Shown here piece by piece: positions 1-9,773 of a stretch of DNA of 12,801 nucleotides. A program made the position numbers and the translations under genes. Within the stretch, counting starts at the first letter, position 1; each line of letters starts with the position of its first letter. The DNA is from Rickettsiales bacterium (GTDB lineage Bacteria; Pseudomonadota; Alphaproteobacteria; TMED127): positions 1 to 12,801 of the forward strand of contig PBCD01000002.1 of assembly GCA_002717855.1 (NCBI GenBank), given 5' to 3'. The notes under the pieces are model-generated. The model searched no databases, was not told the DNA's origin, and was given only the letters and a program-made list of their open reading frames with translations.

Positions 1-567
<567 letters not shown>

Positions 568-582
568 AAAAAATATTAAAAT

Positions 583-2157
583 ATGAAAAAAGATAAAATT
601 ATAATTTTTGATACAACTTTGAGAGATGGGGAACAATCAGCTGGTGTGTCAATGTCAGTAGAAGATAAAATAAATATTGCTGTGATTTTAGACTCTATGA
701 AGGTCGATGTAATAGAAGCTGGATTTCCTTTTGCTTCTCAAGGAGATTTTGATTCTGTAAAAAAAGTTTCAGAGACGGCTAAAAATTCAATTATCTGTGG
801 TTTGGCTAGAGCACAAAATAAAGACATTGATATTGCTGGAGAGGCACTTAACAAAGCAAAATTTCCAAGGATACATACGTTCATTTCAACTAGCGATTTG
901 CACATGAAATATAAACTTAGAATGACGAGAGAAGATGTAATTGCTTCTATCAAAAGTAGCGTTCGAAGGGCTAAGAAATTTGTTGATGATGTCGAATGGT
1001 CACCTGAAGATGCTTCAAGAACCAATCTTGATTTCTTATATAAGTCCATCGAAACCGCAATTTCTAGTGGTGCAAAAACAATTAATATTCCTGATACAGT
1101 TGGATATTCAATACCTTCTGAATTTTCTAATTTAATCAAGAATATTAAAGATAATGTAGTAAATATTGACAAAGCTATATTGTCAGTTCACTGCCACAAC
1201 GATTTAGGTTTGGCAGTATCAAATTCAATTAATGCGTTGCTAGCGGGAGCTAGACAAGTTGAATGCACTATTAACGGAATAGGAGAAAGAGCAGGTAATG
1301 CTGCATTAGAAGAAATTATAATGTGCTTAAAAACTAGAAAAGATCTTTTTCCTTTTTATTCAAATGTTAAAACTAATAAAATAATTAAAATTTCAAAACT
1401 TGTATCTCAAATTACAGGTTTTAAAGTGCAACCCAACAAAGCTATAGTTGGTAAAAATGCATTTGCACATGAATCAGGAATTCATCAAGATGGAATGTTA
1501 AAGAATGCCAATACATATGAGATAATGACACCGGAGTCCATAGGTTTACAATCTTCTGAGCTTGTTTTAGGAAAACATTCTGGAAGGCACGCATTTAAGG
1601 TAAAATTAAATGAATTGGGTTATAAATTTAAATCTGAAAAAAAGCTAAATAAGATTTTTAAAAAGTTTAAAGATTTAGCCGATAAAAAAAAACAAATATT
1701 TGAGGAAGATATAATAGCTCTAATTGACGATACCTTTGATTTAAATTACGACTACATTCAATTTTTGAATCTAGATGTTAAATGTGGAAATAAAGCTAAA
1801 GCTGAAGCAACTATTAATTTAAAAATAGATGAAAAAAATTGTATATCTAAATCTTCTGGACAAGGACCAGTAGATGCAATTTTTAATTCAATAAAAAAAG
1901 TTGTTCCGAATAAATCTCAATTAATTTTATATCAGGTAAATGCTATAACAAAAGGAATTGACGCTCAAGCAGAAGTTATTGTGAGACTTGAAGAATCTGG
2001 AATAACAGTTTTAGGGCAAGGAAAAAATATTGATACCATGGTTGCTTCTGCAAAATCATATATAAATGCTTTAAATAAACTTAAAAATAAAAAAGAAATT
2101 TTTCTATCTAAAAATTTAAAGAAAAATAATGAAACTTTTGATAAACACGCAATATAG
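583..2157 (+). CDS. leuA: 2-isopropylmalate synthase
   Basis: Condenses acetyl-CoA with 2-ketoisovalerate, the committed step of leucine synthesis, in the cytoplasm. The 524 residues match the long LeuA type with a C-terminal regulatory domain. The DRE-TIM metallolyase barrel starts with DTTLRDGEQS (residues 10-19, catalytic R14 and D15). The metal-binding HCHNDLG is at 203-209, NGIGERAGN at 231-239, HESGIHQDG at 296-304 and LGKHSGRHA at 329-337. The C-terminal third, with GQGPVDA at 426-432, is the domain that binds leucine for feedback inhibition in the family. The ATG lies 15 bases after the ilvC stop; no strong Shine-Dalgarno is visible. Homocitrate and citramalate synthases share the barrel, but the length, motifs and ilvC neighbour favour LeuA. 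Confidence 0.96.
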   Translation: MKKDKIIIFDTTLRDGEQSAGVSMSVEDKINIAVILDSMKVDVIEAGFPFASQGDFDSVKKVSETAKNSIICGLARAQNKDIDIAGEALNKAKFPRIHTFISTSDLHMKYKLRMTREDVIASIKSSVRRAKKFVDDVEWSPEDASRTNLDFLYKSIETAISSGAKTINIPDTVGYSIPSEFSNLIKNIKDNVVNIDKAILSVHCHNDLGLAVSNSINALLAGARQVECTINGIGERAGNAALEEIIMCLKTRKDLFPFYSNVKTNKIIKISKLVSQITGFKVQPNKAIVGKNAFAHESGIHQDGMLKNANTYEIMTPESIGLQSSELVLGKHSGRHAFKVKLNELGYKFKSEKKLNKIFKKFKDLADKKKQIFEEDIIALIDDTFDLNYDYIQFLNLDVKCGNKAKAEATINLKIDEKNCISKSSGQGPVDAIFNSIKKVVPNKSQLILYQVNAITKGIDAQAEVIVRLEESGITVLGQGKNIDTMVASAKSYINALNKLKNKKEIFLSKNLKKNNETFDKHAI

Positions 2158-2164
2158 TATATTT

Positions 2165-2196
2165 TTGTTAAATTTGTGATAATAATAAACTATAAT
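2165..2196 (+). promoter_or_regulatory. Possible sigma-70 promoter for the mre operon
   Basis: The 57-base leuA-mreB gap contains a perfect TATAAT (2191-2196). A TTGTTA (2165-2170) lies upstream, but the spacer of 20 bases is longer than the usual 17. Transcription would start near 2203, leaving a leader of about 12 bases before the mreB ATG. In DNA this AT-rich, a TATAAT can occur by chance, so this is a weak prediction. It is the only gap in the ilvC-to-rodA run large enough for a promoter. Confidence 0.3.
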
Positions 2197-2211
2197 TATT
2201 TAAAATTGTAA

Positions 2212-3258
<1,047 letters not shown>

Positions 3259-3259
3259 A

Positions 3260-4114
3260 ATGGCTTACTCTCAGAGTACATTCTCAAAATTTTTAAAACC
3301 AACATTTCTTAACTATGGTTTTATTGAAATATTAATTTCTTTCATAATATCCGTAACAATTTTGGTTTTATCATTTAACTATAAAAAAGAAAATTCTGAT
3401 TTAAGAATTTTATTAATTGACTATTTTAAGCCATTTTCTTCTTTTTTAATATTTCCATTCAATAAATTTACAAATATTTTAGAACAAATATATCATATCA
3501 CTGAAATACAAAGCAAAAATGAGGAATTGATTTCTAAATTAGAAGATTATGAAACTAAACTTAATGAACTTTACCATTTAGAAATTGAAAATATAGAACT
3601 TAAAAATTTACTAAATTTGAAATCACCACCATCGAGTTATAAAGTTTCAGGAAGAATCATCAATGATCCAATTAATTTTGCATCTCAAAATATATTTATC
3701 GATGTTGGCTTTGACGATAATGTCAAAATTAACAACCCTGTATTAAATAAAAATGGATTGATTGGACGCGTAATTAAAGTTGAAAAAAATTCCTCAGAAG
3801 TTTTACTTCTGACAGACCCAAAATCAAATTTACCAGTTTTTTCATTGAAAAGTAATTTAAAGTTTTTTGTTAATGGTAATTTACATGGATTCAGCATTAA
3901 ACACTTAGAAGGAGAGAATAAATTAATAAATGGTGAGACGATTTTATCTACAAATTCTTCTGGTTATTTCAAAGAGGGTATACAAGTTGGTAAAGTTTTA
4001 ATAATTGATGATAAAATCTATGTAAAACCTTTAGCAAGAAAAGAGGATTCTAAATATATAAAAGTGTTAGTATATGATTTTCAAAAAAATCAACCATTCT
4101 CTCATAACAAATGA
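3260..4114 (+). CDS. mreC: Rod shape-determining protein MreC
   Basis: Bitopic inner-membrane protein with a periplasmic domain that links MreB filaments to PBP2 and activates the elongation transpeptidase. The 284 residues show a short cytoplasmic tail, one membrane span at about 22-40, a predicted coiled coil at about 78-115 (charged heptad-like run ending near ENIELKNLL), then a beta-rich domain. Family hallmarks in that domain include NGLIGRV, LLTDPKSNLPV and the late GETILSTNSSGYFKEGI segment, which corresponds to the usual TSGxGGxFPxGIPVG region. It starts one base after the mreB stop and overlaps mreD by the tetranucleotide ATGA (4111-4114), implying translational coupling. Divergent in sequence but confidently placed by architecture and position. 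Confidence 0.93.
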   Translation: MAYSQSTFSKFLKPTFLNYGFIEILISFIISVTILVLSFNYKKENSDLRILLIDYFKPFSSFLIFPFNKFTNILEQIYHITEIQSKNEELISKLEDYETKLNELYHLEIENIELKNLLNLKSPPSSYKVSGRIINDPINFASQNIFIDVGFDDNVKINNPVLNKNGLIGRVIKVEKNSSEVLLLTDPKSNLPVFSLKSNLKFFVNGNLHGFSIKHLEGENKLINGETILSTNSSGYFKEGIQVGKVLIIDDKIYVKPLARKEDSKYIKVLVYDFQKNQPFSHNK

Positions 4115-4632
4115 ATTTAACTTTTATTAACAAGTTATATACTAAAATTTTATTAGCTTCTCCATTTATTTCATCTTTTTTATTTTGCCTAATAGACTCA
4201 TCACCATTATATTTTTTGCAATTTGATTACTTTAAGTCTAACACTGGTTTTATGATTTTATATTGTTGGATTTGTTGTGATTATAAAAGAATAAGACCAT
4301 TAATTATTTTGATTTTTGGCATTTTAATTGATTTATTTAATAATATTTTTTTTGGATTTTCATCATTGGTTTTACTTTCTATTTTCTTAATTCAAAGAAA
4401 AGATAACGAAAATTTATATTGTAAAAAGTTCTTTTTTACTTGGTTAAGGTTTGGTTTAATTTTTACATTATACAGTTTATTAAACTATGTTGTTCACGAT
4501 TTTTATTTAGATGAAATTAAATTTGATATAATTGAATTTATAATTACAATATTAATAACAGTAGTAACTTTCCCTATTTTTTTTATGTTAATAAATAAGT
4601 TAAACGAAAAAATAAAACTTAACAATGAATAG
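4111..4632 (+). CDS. mreD: Rod shape-determining protein MreD
   Basis: Small polytopic membrane protein of the elongasome, a partner of MreC. The 173 residues are almost entirely hydrophobic, with roughly five membrane spans, including segments near residues 14-27, 46-60, 62-93 and a final one around 145-162. Length and topology fit MreD (about 160-180 residues). The sequence itself is poorly conserved, so the call rests mainly on its place between mreC and mrdA. The start ATG overlaps the mreC stop by four bases, and the stop lies eight bases inside mrdA, so all three are probably translationally coupled. Confidence 0.87.
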   Translation: MNLTFINKLYTKILLASPFISSFLFCLIDSSPLYFLQFDYFKSNTGFMILYCWICCDYKRIRPLIILIFGILIDLFNNIFFGFSSLVLLSIFLIQRKDNENLYCKKFFFTWLRFGLIFTLYSLLNYVVHDFYLDEIKFDIIEFIITILITVVTFPIFFMLINKLNEKIKLNNE

Positions 4633-6412
4633 AGATATTGAAGAACATAAGGGTTTTCAAAAAAGAATATTTATTCTTGGCCTTGGTAAAGCGATACTTT
4701 CATCTCTTATTATAGGAAAGTTGTACTATCTTCAGATTCTTAATAAATCAAAATTTGGTAAGCTTTCTGAGGACAATAGAACAAAGATAAAAATTTTGTA
4801 TCCCGAAAGAGGAATTATTTTTGATCAAAACAATATGAGAATTGCTGAGAACAGAATTGATTATCAAATAAGTCTTTTAAAAGAAAAAAAAAGTTTAATT
4901 AAAAAGGAGATTATTAAACTACAAAAAATTTTAGATGTCACTGAAGATGATTTTTTTCAATTAAGTAAGAATATGAAAAGAAATACTCTTGACGACTTTA
5001 TTACAATTAAAAAAAATTTAACATGGGAAGAGTTGGAAACTTTTGAATATTTCTCACATCAATTTCCCTTTATGTCAATAACTAAAGAAAAAGTAAGAAG
5101 TTATGACAACAATTATGCTTTTTCTCATGTAATTGGATATGTGGGTTATAATTCTAAAATCAAAAATAAAAAAAAATCTCCTGATTTGAAAATTGGAAAA
5201 ACAGGCATAGAAAAAATTTATAATACTGATCTTCTTGGCAAAGAAGGCTGGCAAAAAATTGAGTCAAATTCTAGTGGCACAATTATTAGAAAACTAGACA
5301 CTTTAAAAAGTAAGCCCGGGAAAAACCTTAAAACTTATTTGAACTGTAATATTCAAGAGTATAATTACAATTTAATGAAAAAAACAAACGGAAGTATGGT
5401 TTTAATAGATTGTAAAACAGGCGGGGTTATTTCAATGTTGTCATCACCATCGTTTGATATTAACGAATTTAGTTATGGGATTAAAAGTGACAGTTGGAGG
5501 GCTTATCAGAATGATCCTAACAAACCACTTTTGAATAAATCAATTTCAGGACTTTATGCACCAGGGTCAACTTTTAAATTAATTGTTGCTCTTTATGTAT
5601 TGCAAAACAGCTTTAATCTTAATCAGAAGTATTTCTGTTCTGGTCATACAGACTTAGGAAATCATAAATTTCATTGTTGGAAAAGGAAAGGTCATGGTTA
5701 TGTTGATTTAAGACAAGCAATAAAAGAGTCATGTGATTGTTTTTTTTATAATTTAGCAAAAGATATAAATATTGATGAATTAGCTATATTAGCAAATAAA
5801 TTTTCGATAGGAAATAAAACAATGATTGATTTGCCGAATGAAAGCAGTGGATTAATGCCAACTGTCAAATGGAAGAAAAAAAATAAAAATGATTCCTGGC
5901 ATCTCGGAGAAACCTATAATGCAGTAATTGGACAAGGTTTTACACTTTCCACCCCTTTACAATTAGCAATCATGACAGCAAGGATTGCTTGTGGAAAAAA
6001 TATTTATCCCAAAATAAAATATGATACTAACACACAATTGAATTTCTCTGATCTTGAAATTGATAAAAATTCACTTGATTTTGTTAAAGATTCAATGTTT
6101 GGAGTGGTAAATGAATACAAAGGAACTGCATTTTCATCAAGATTAAAAAGCAAAAGATATAAAATGGCTGGAAAAACTGGTACTTCACAAGTAAGACGTA
6201 TCAGTCTTGCAGAAAGAGAATCCGGTGTTATTGAAAATAAAGAATTACCATATAAATTGAGAGATCATTCAATATTCTCTGGGTTTGCTCCTTTTAAAGA
6301 TCCAAAACTTGCAATTTCTATAATATTAGAGCATGAAGGTAGTGGATCTAAAGTAGCCGCGCCAATGGCAAGAGATATTTTAGATAATGCGTTAAAGATC
6401 TTAAATACTTAA
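4625..6412 (+). CDS. mrdA: Penicillin-binding protein 2, elongasome D,D-transpeptidase
   Basis: Monofunctional class B penicillin-binding protein that cross-links peptidoglycan during elongation, anchored in the inner membrane with its catalytic domain in the periplasm. The 595 residues show a cytoplasmic tail, one span at about 15-35, a pedestal domain starting with RGIIFD (62-67), and the transpeptidase domain. The catalytic triad of motifs is complete: STFK (nucleophile S315, base K318), SCD (369-371, the SxD form usual in PBP2) and KTGT (517-520). FtsI-type PBP3 has the same fold, but the position between mreD and rodA and the SCDxFFY motif point to PBP2. The start overlaps mreD by eight bases, and rodA follows after one base. 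Confidence 0.96.
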   Translation: MNRDIEEHKGFQKRIFILGLGKAILSSLIIGKLYYLQILNKSKFGKLSEDNRTKIKILYPERGIIFDQNNMRIAENRIDYQISLLKEKKSLIKKEIIKLQKILDVTEDDFFQLSKNMKRNTLDDFITIKKNLTWEELETFEYFSHQFPFMSITKEKVRSYDNNYAFSHVIGYVGYNSKIKNKKKSPDLKIGKTGIEKIYNTDLLGKEGWQKIESNSSGTIIRKLDTLKSKPGKNLKTYLNCNIQEYNYNLMKKTNGSMVLIDCKTGGVISMLSSPSFDINEFSYGIKSDSWRAYQNDPNKPLLNKSISGLYAPGSTFKLIVALYVLQNSFNLNQKYFCSGHTDLGNHKFHCWKRKGHGYVDLRQAIKESCDCFFYNLAKDINIDELAILANKFSIGNKTMIDLPNESSGLMPTVKWKKKNKNDSWHLGETYNAVIGQGFTLSTPLQLAIMTARIACGKNIYPKIKYDTNTQLNFSDLEIDKNSLDFVKDSMFGVVNEYKGTAFSSRLKSKRYKMAGKTGTSQVRRISLAERESGVIENKELPYKLRDHSIFSGFAPFKDPKLAISIILEHEGSGSKVAAPMARDILDNALKILNT

Positions 6413-6413
6413 T

Positions 6414-7547
6414 ATGCAGGATATATTATATAAGTTAAAAAATCTTAATTGGACACTAGTGATGTCAGTTTTATTTTTATCTTTAATAGGATTGATAATG
6501 ATTTATAGTGCTTCTAATTCTGAGGGAATGAACGCAACTTACTCACATGTATTTAAATTGATATTCGGCTTTACAATTATGTTTATCGTAGCCCTTATAA
6601 ACATTAACACATGGCAAAAGTATTCATTCTTGTTTTACATTTTTGGAGTTGTAATTTTAATCTATGCAACATTTTATGGATTTATAGGAAAAGGATCAAG
6701 GCGCTGGATTAATGTTCTTGGGGTAAATATCCAGCCCTCAGAGATAATGAAAATTTTTTTAATTATTGGTTTAGCTAAATTTTTTGATGAAAAAAAAATA
6801 GAGGGATTAAAAGATTATATTTTTTTATTACTACCTATAATGATGATAGCTATTCCATTTTCAATAATCCTTAACCAGCCAGATTTAGGTACATCTTTAA
6901 TATTACTTTTTTTAGGTGCTGTTGTTTTTTTTATTGTGGGTATAAATTACAAATTTTTTTTATTTTGTGGAATTATTTTTTTATCCTCTACTCCATTAGT
7001 ATGGAATTTACTGCATGAATATCAAAAACAAAGATTACTTACATTTTTTGATCCTTACAAAGATCCATTGGGTACGGGCTATCATATTATCCAATCAGAA
7101 ATAGCTATTGGGTCAGGTGGTTTTTTTGGTAAAGGTTGGTTAAAAGGCACACAATCTCATTTAGATTTTTTACCAGAAAAGAAAACAGATTTTATATTTT
7201 CTATGTTAGGTGAGGAGTTTGGTTTTTTAGGTACCTTATCCGTTATAGGTCTTTTTGTTTTGATATGTATAATTGGATACATAATGACCAGTTCAATTGA
7301 AAAAAGTTTTTTTTCTAAAGTTGTTGGTATTGCTGTGATCACAAATTTTTTTATATCCGGAGCGATAAACATGGCAATGGTAATGGGACTTACACCCGTT
7401 GTGGGCATTCCTTTGCCTTTAGTTTCATATGGTGGTTCCTCTATGGTAACTTATTTTTTTGGCTTTGGTTTGTTGCTATCAATAGAATTAAGCCACAAAA
7501 TCCATAAAGAAGATAATTTAGTTAATCTCCCCTTTTTCCGACAATAG
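6414..7547 (+). CDS. rodA: Peptidoglycan glycosyltransferase RodA (SEDS family)
   Basis: Multi-span membrane glycosyltransferase that polymerises lipid II into glycan strands, working as a pair with PBP2. The 377 residues match RodA (about 370-380) and show about ten hydrophobic spans. Family motifs are RRWI (96-99) followed by QPSE (107-110), NQPDLGT (154-160, with D157 the essential aspartate of the SEDS family), the periplasmic loop GTQSHLDFLPEKKTDFIF, and the C-terminal LPLVSYGGSSM (334-344). FtsW is the main alternative, but linkage to mrdA makes RodA the better name. The last 30 bases overlap, tail to tail, the 3' end of the permease gene on the opposite strand. Confidence 0.96.
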   Translation: MQDILYKLKNLNWTLVMSVLFLSLIGLIMIYSASNSEGMNATYSHVFKLIFGFTIMFIVALININTWQKYSFLFYIFGVVILIYATFYGFIGKGSRRWINVLGVNIQPSEIMKIFLIIGLAKFFDEKKIEGLKDYIFLLLPIMMIAIPFSIILNQPDLGTSLILLFLGAVVFFIVGINYKFFLFCGIIFLSSTPLVWNLLHEYQKQRLLTFFDPYKDPLGTGYHIIQSEIAIGSGGFFGKGWLKGTQSHLDFLPEKKTDFIFSMLGEEFGFLGTLSVIGLFVLICIIGYIMTSSIEKSFFSKVVGIAVITNFFISGAINMAMVMGLTPVVGIPLPLVSYGGSSMVTYFFGFGLLLSIELSHKIHKEDNLVNLPFFRQ

Positions 7548-8541
7548 TATTGCTATTTTTTTTGTTGATTCAAAATTATTAAAACAAATCAATAAAATAA
7601 CTAAAATCGGAATACTTAAAAACATACCGCTAATTCCCCATAATTTTCCCATTAATCCCAGAGTTAAAAGCATCACTAAAGGACTCAAATTTAGAGATTT
7701 TCCCATTAGCTTGGGTTCAACAATATTTCCTATAAGAATTTGAATTAAAAAAGAAAAAACAAGAATCATAAGTGGTTGAAAAAAATCTAAAAATTGCACC
7801 ATAGAAAATAAAAATGGCAATAATATAGATATTAGTGAGCCTAGGAACGGAATAAAATTTAAAACAAATGCCAACAAACCAAACAATATTGCTAAATCGC
7901 TATTAAATAAAAATAAAAGAAGAAAAGTAAAAATACCAGTTAATATGCTTGTAAACGTTTTAATTTGAAAATAACCAAAAATTTCTTTTCTAATTCTTTC
8001 GAAAATATTTCTTGATGAACTTTTGTTGAATAATTTGAGAATCTTCATTTTAAAAAAATTTTCTTCTAAGATAAAAAAAATTAAATATAAAATTATTAAT
8101 GAGAAATTACTTGCGAATGAAGTTAGTAGATTGAGAGCATCGGTAAAGATTTTTGTGAAGTTTAATTCATCTACAAATTCAGCATAAGAAAATGGTAAAA
8201 AGTTTAATCTACTTTCTTTTATCCTTGAAAATATTTGTAATAAATTATCCTGATATTCATCAGAGGACATAATTAATACTGAAAGGTTATTTTCTATCAG
8301 AATTCCAAAAATGTAGAAAATAAAAAAAAGTAGAATTGTGACAATTAAAAAAGATAAATTATAGGGTATGGATGTATTAAAAATTTGCTTGTTTGAAATT
8401 TTACTTGAAAGGGATTTTAAAATAATAAATAAAAATATTGAAAAAAAAAAACGGAATTAATAGATTTTTTCCTAAATACAAGATCAAAACGACGATTGAA
8501 AATGATATAAATAAATTATGATTTTTATTATTTATAATCAT
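7518..8541 (-). CDS. AI-2E/PerM-family permease, reading frame broken at an 11-A tract
   Basis: Polytopic membrane protein of the AI-2E transporter (PerM) family; substrates of most members are unknown. The continuous part (ATG at 8270, 250 residues) carries the family C-terminal signatures NFIPFLGSLISILLP and NIVEPKLMGKSLNLSP, then a G-rich IPILVILL segment. It lacks the first two or three membrane spans. Those are encoded just upstream: the same frame stays open to a stop at 8457-8459, and the adjacent frame opens with an ATG at 8539-8541 and encodes NHNLFISFSIVVLILYLGKN before meeting the run of 11 T (coding sense) at 8441-8451. With 10 T the two frames join exactly into 340 residues, the usual family length. 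The ATG overlaps the lipoprotein gene by 14 bases. No ATG, GTG or TTG start lies between 8270 and 8456 in the downstream frame. The cause may be a sequencing indel, a recent mutation, or a slippery tract. Confidence 0.8.
8441..8451. repeat. Homopolymer of 11 A (T on the coding strand) at the frameshift
   Basis: Eleven consecutive A on the + strand, located inside the permease gene exactly where its two reading frames must be joined. One base fewer would restore the frame. Tracts of this length are prone to replication slippage, RNA polymerase slippage and base-calling error. Confidence 0.9.
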
Positions 8542-9238
8542 CTAATACTTGCACCATTTTACTTGTTCCGAAAAGTTCAGTGTCAGTTTTTTCTAATCTT
8601 ATGCTCTTTATTAAACCTATTTTTGGAGCGTACCAATCTTCGGTCTTAATTTCAATATTTATCGCACCGATTTCCCTATCACCTATAAATGTAGTGTTTC
8701 CATTACCTGAAACTTTTATACAATCTCTAAATTTACCCGCTGGAACTTTTATTGTCTCATTAATTGAAGAAACTTTATAATTAATATCAAAATTAGTGGT
8801 AGCTCTATAATCAAAATAAGCATACCGTCTAAGAATTAAATATGTTTTACTTTGAGCATTCCATTCTGTTCCAAGTTCAATGGGATATTTAAGAACATAT
8901 TTTTCATCCTCTTCAAATTTAATATTAGGGTTTCCATTAAATTGAATACCTTTTCGTAAAATACCATTTTTATTTCGTGAATAATAATAAATGCTGTTGT
9001 CTTCCCTTAATATTGGTTGCATCAAAAATTCCTCTCCTTCAAAGAGTATTTTTTGTTTTTTTAAGCTAAAGTTTGTTTTTTTGTAATTTACTTTATCCTC
9101 AACTCCAGGATTAATTGTGACGTCATAATTCCACACTTTACCTGAATTTAATGGGAAATATTCCTGCTTTTCAGAAGAACAACTTAAAAAGTAAAATGTA
9201 GATATAGAAATGAAAAAATTACATAAACGATTAATCAT
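8528..9238 (-). CDS. Putative lipoprotein of unknown function
   Basis: A 236-residue exported protein whose family I cannot name. The N-terminus MINRLCNFFISISTFYFLSC has a short basic and hydrophobic signal with a candidate lipobox ending in C20. The residue at -3 is Phe, which is unusual, but L18-S19-C20 followed by SSEKQE suits a lipid-anchored protein. The rest is beta-rich and soluble: YFPLNSGKVWNYDV (about 27-40), VPAGKFRDCIKVSG (about 167-180) and WYAPKIGLIKSI (about 204-215). This pattern recurs in uncharacterised bacterial lipoproteins, where a PAG-x-F-x-x-C strand precedes a W-Y-A-x-x-(V/I)-G-L-(V/I)-K strand. Its start overlaps the upstream gene by ATGA (9235-9238), and its end overlaps the permease start, so it is an integral part of this operon. 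It probably resides on the periplasmic face of the inner or outer membrane. Confidence 0.75.
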   Translation of the reverse strand: MINRLCNFFISISTFYFLSCSSEKQEYFPLNSGKVWNYDVTINPGVEDKVNYKKTNFSLKKQKILFEGEEFLMQPILREDNSIYYYSRNKNGILRKGIQFNGNPNIKFEEDEKYVLKYPIELGTEWNAQSKTYLILRRYAYFDYRATTNFDINYKVSSINETIKVPAGKFRDCIKVSGNGNTTFIGDREIGAINIEIKTEDWYAPKIGLIKSIRLEKTDTELFGTSKMVQVLDDYK

Positions 9239-9759
9239 TTTTCTGGAAGTAATTGATTTGGCATGTCAAAAAATTTTACCTTTGTACTACTTGCTACAGT
9301 CTTCTTTTTTTCTAATGCCTTACTAATTATCCCTGTTTCCTTCTCCTCTTCTTCAATTTCCCCCATCTGAGGGATTCCATTTTTCAAATTCACAGTAGCC
9401 TTGGATATTCTTTCATGACGCTCTTTATTATAAGGTAGAAGGAATGATCTAGGTATTCCAAGTCCAGCCTTCTCATTCATATCTGTTATCCAAATATATA
9501 TAGCCCCTTCTGAATTAGTAACTGCATTAGGTTCATAAATTTGTGCACCAACTAGTCTAAATCTTTCTGGCAAATCACCTTTTGTTGGCCAACCTAATAT
9601 TTCTTTAAAAGAATTGTAAGTTAATATATAAAAAAAAGTTACTGATAATATCATTATTGATTTAACTATCCAATGATAGCTTGTTTTCAGATTAAAAATT
9701 AACAATAAAAAACCAAGTATTATATAACTAACTACTATTGATAAAATTGTTGTACTCAT
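9235..9759 (-). CDS. Two-span membrane protein of unknown family in a motor-like operon
   Basis: A 174-residue protein I do not recognise. Two hydrophobic segments (about 5-23 and 31-49) form a hairpin, which should leave both ends on the same side of the membrane. The core GWPTKGDLPERFRLVG (56-71) plus AQIYEPN, AIYIWITD and the SFLLPY-x4-H region (105-115) is rich in W, P, G and Y and looks like a conserved folded domain. The tail carries an acidic run (EEEEKE at about 136-141) followed by a lysine-rich stretch and looks disordered. A clear GGAG ribosome-binding site lies upstream. Its placement between the TolR/ExbD-like subunit and a lipoprotein suggests a structural or coupling component of the same envelope complex; this is inference from context only. 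Confidence 0.72.
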   Translation of the reverse strand: MSTTILSIVVSYIILGFLLLIFNLKTSYHWIVKSIMILSVTFFYILTYNSFKEILGWPTKGDLPERFRLVGAQIYEPNAVTNSEGAIYIWITDMNEKAGLGIPRSFLLPYNKERHERISKATVNLKNGIPQMGEIEEEEKETGIISKALEKKKTVASSTKVKFFDMPNQLLPEK

Positions 9760-9764
9760 TTTGA

Positions 9765-9768
9765 CTCC
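9765..9768 (-). promoter_or_regulatory. Shine-Dalgarno GGAG upstream of the two-span protein
   Basis: In coding sense the 14-base gap reads ATGGAGTCAAAATG into the start codon, placing GGAG five bases before the first base of the ATG at 9759. It is one of the few clear ribosome-binding sites in a window where most genes have only A-rich leaders, and it supports this start. Confidence 0.6.
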
Positions 9769-9773
9769 ATTTT

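Noticed and set aside
738..1172. 144-residue open frame on the - strand inside leuA
   Set aside because: Shadow of a well-conserved gene; no recognisable domain and no initiation signals.
7157..7408. 83-residue open frame on the - strand inside rodA
   Set aside because: Antisense to conserved SEDS motifs; low-complexity composition and no family resemblance.
8271..8527. A 257-base intergenic region between the permease and the lipoprotein gene
   Set aside because: Both frames over this stretch encode hydrophobic AI-2E N-terminal sequence, so it is coding DNA split by a frameshift, not an intergenic region.
8580..8780. 66-residue open frame on the + strand
   Set aside because: Lies entirely antisense to the lipoprotein gene, which has consistent protein features and operon overlaps on both sides.
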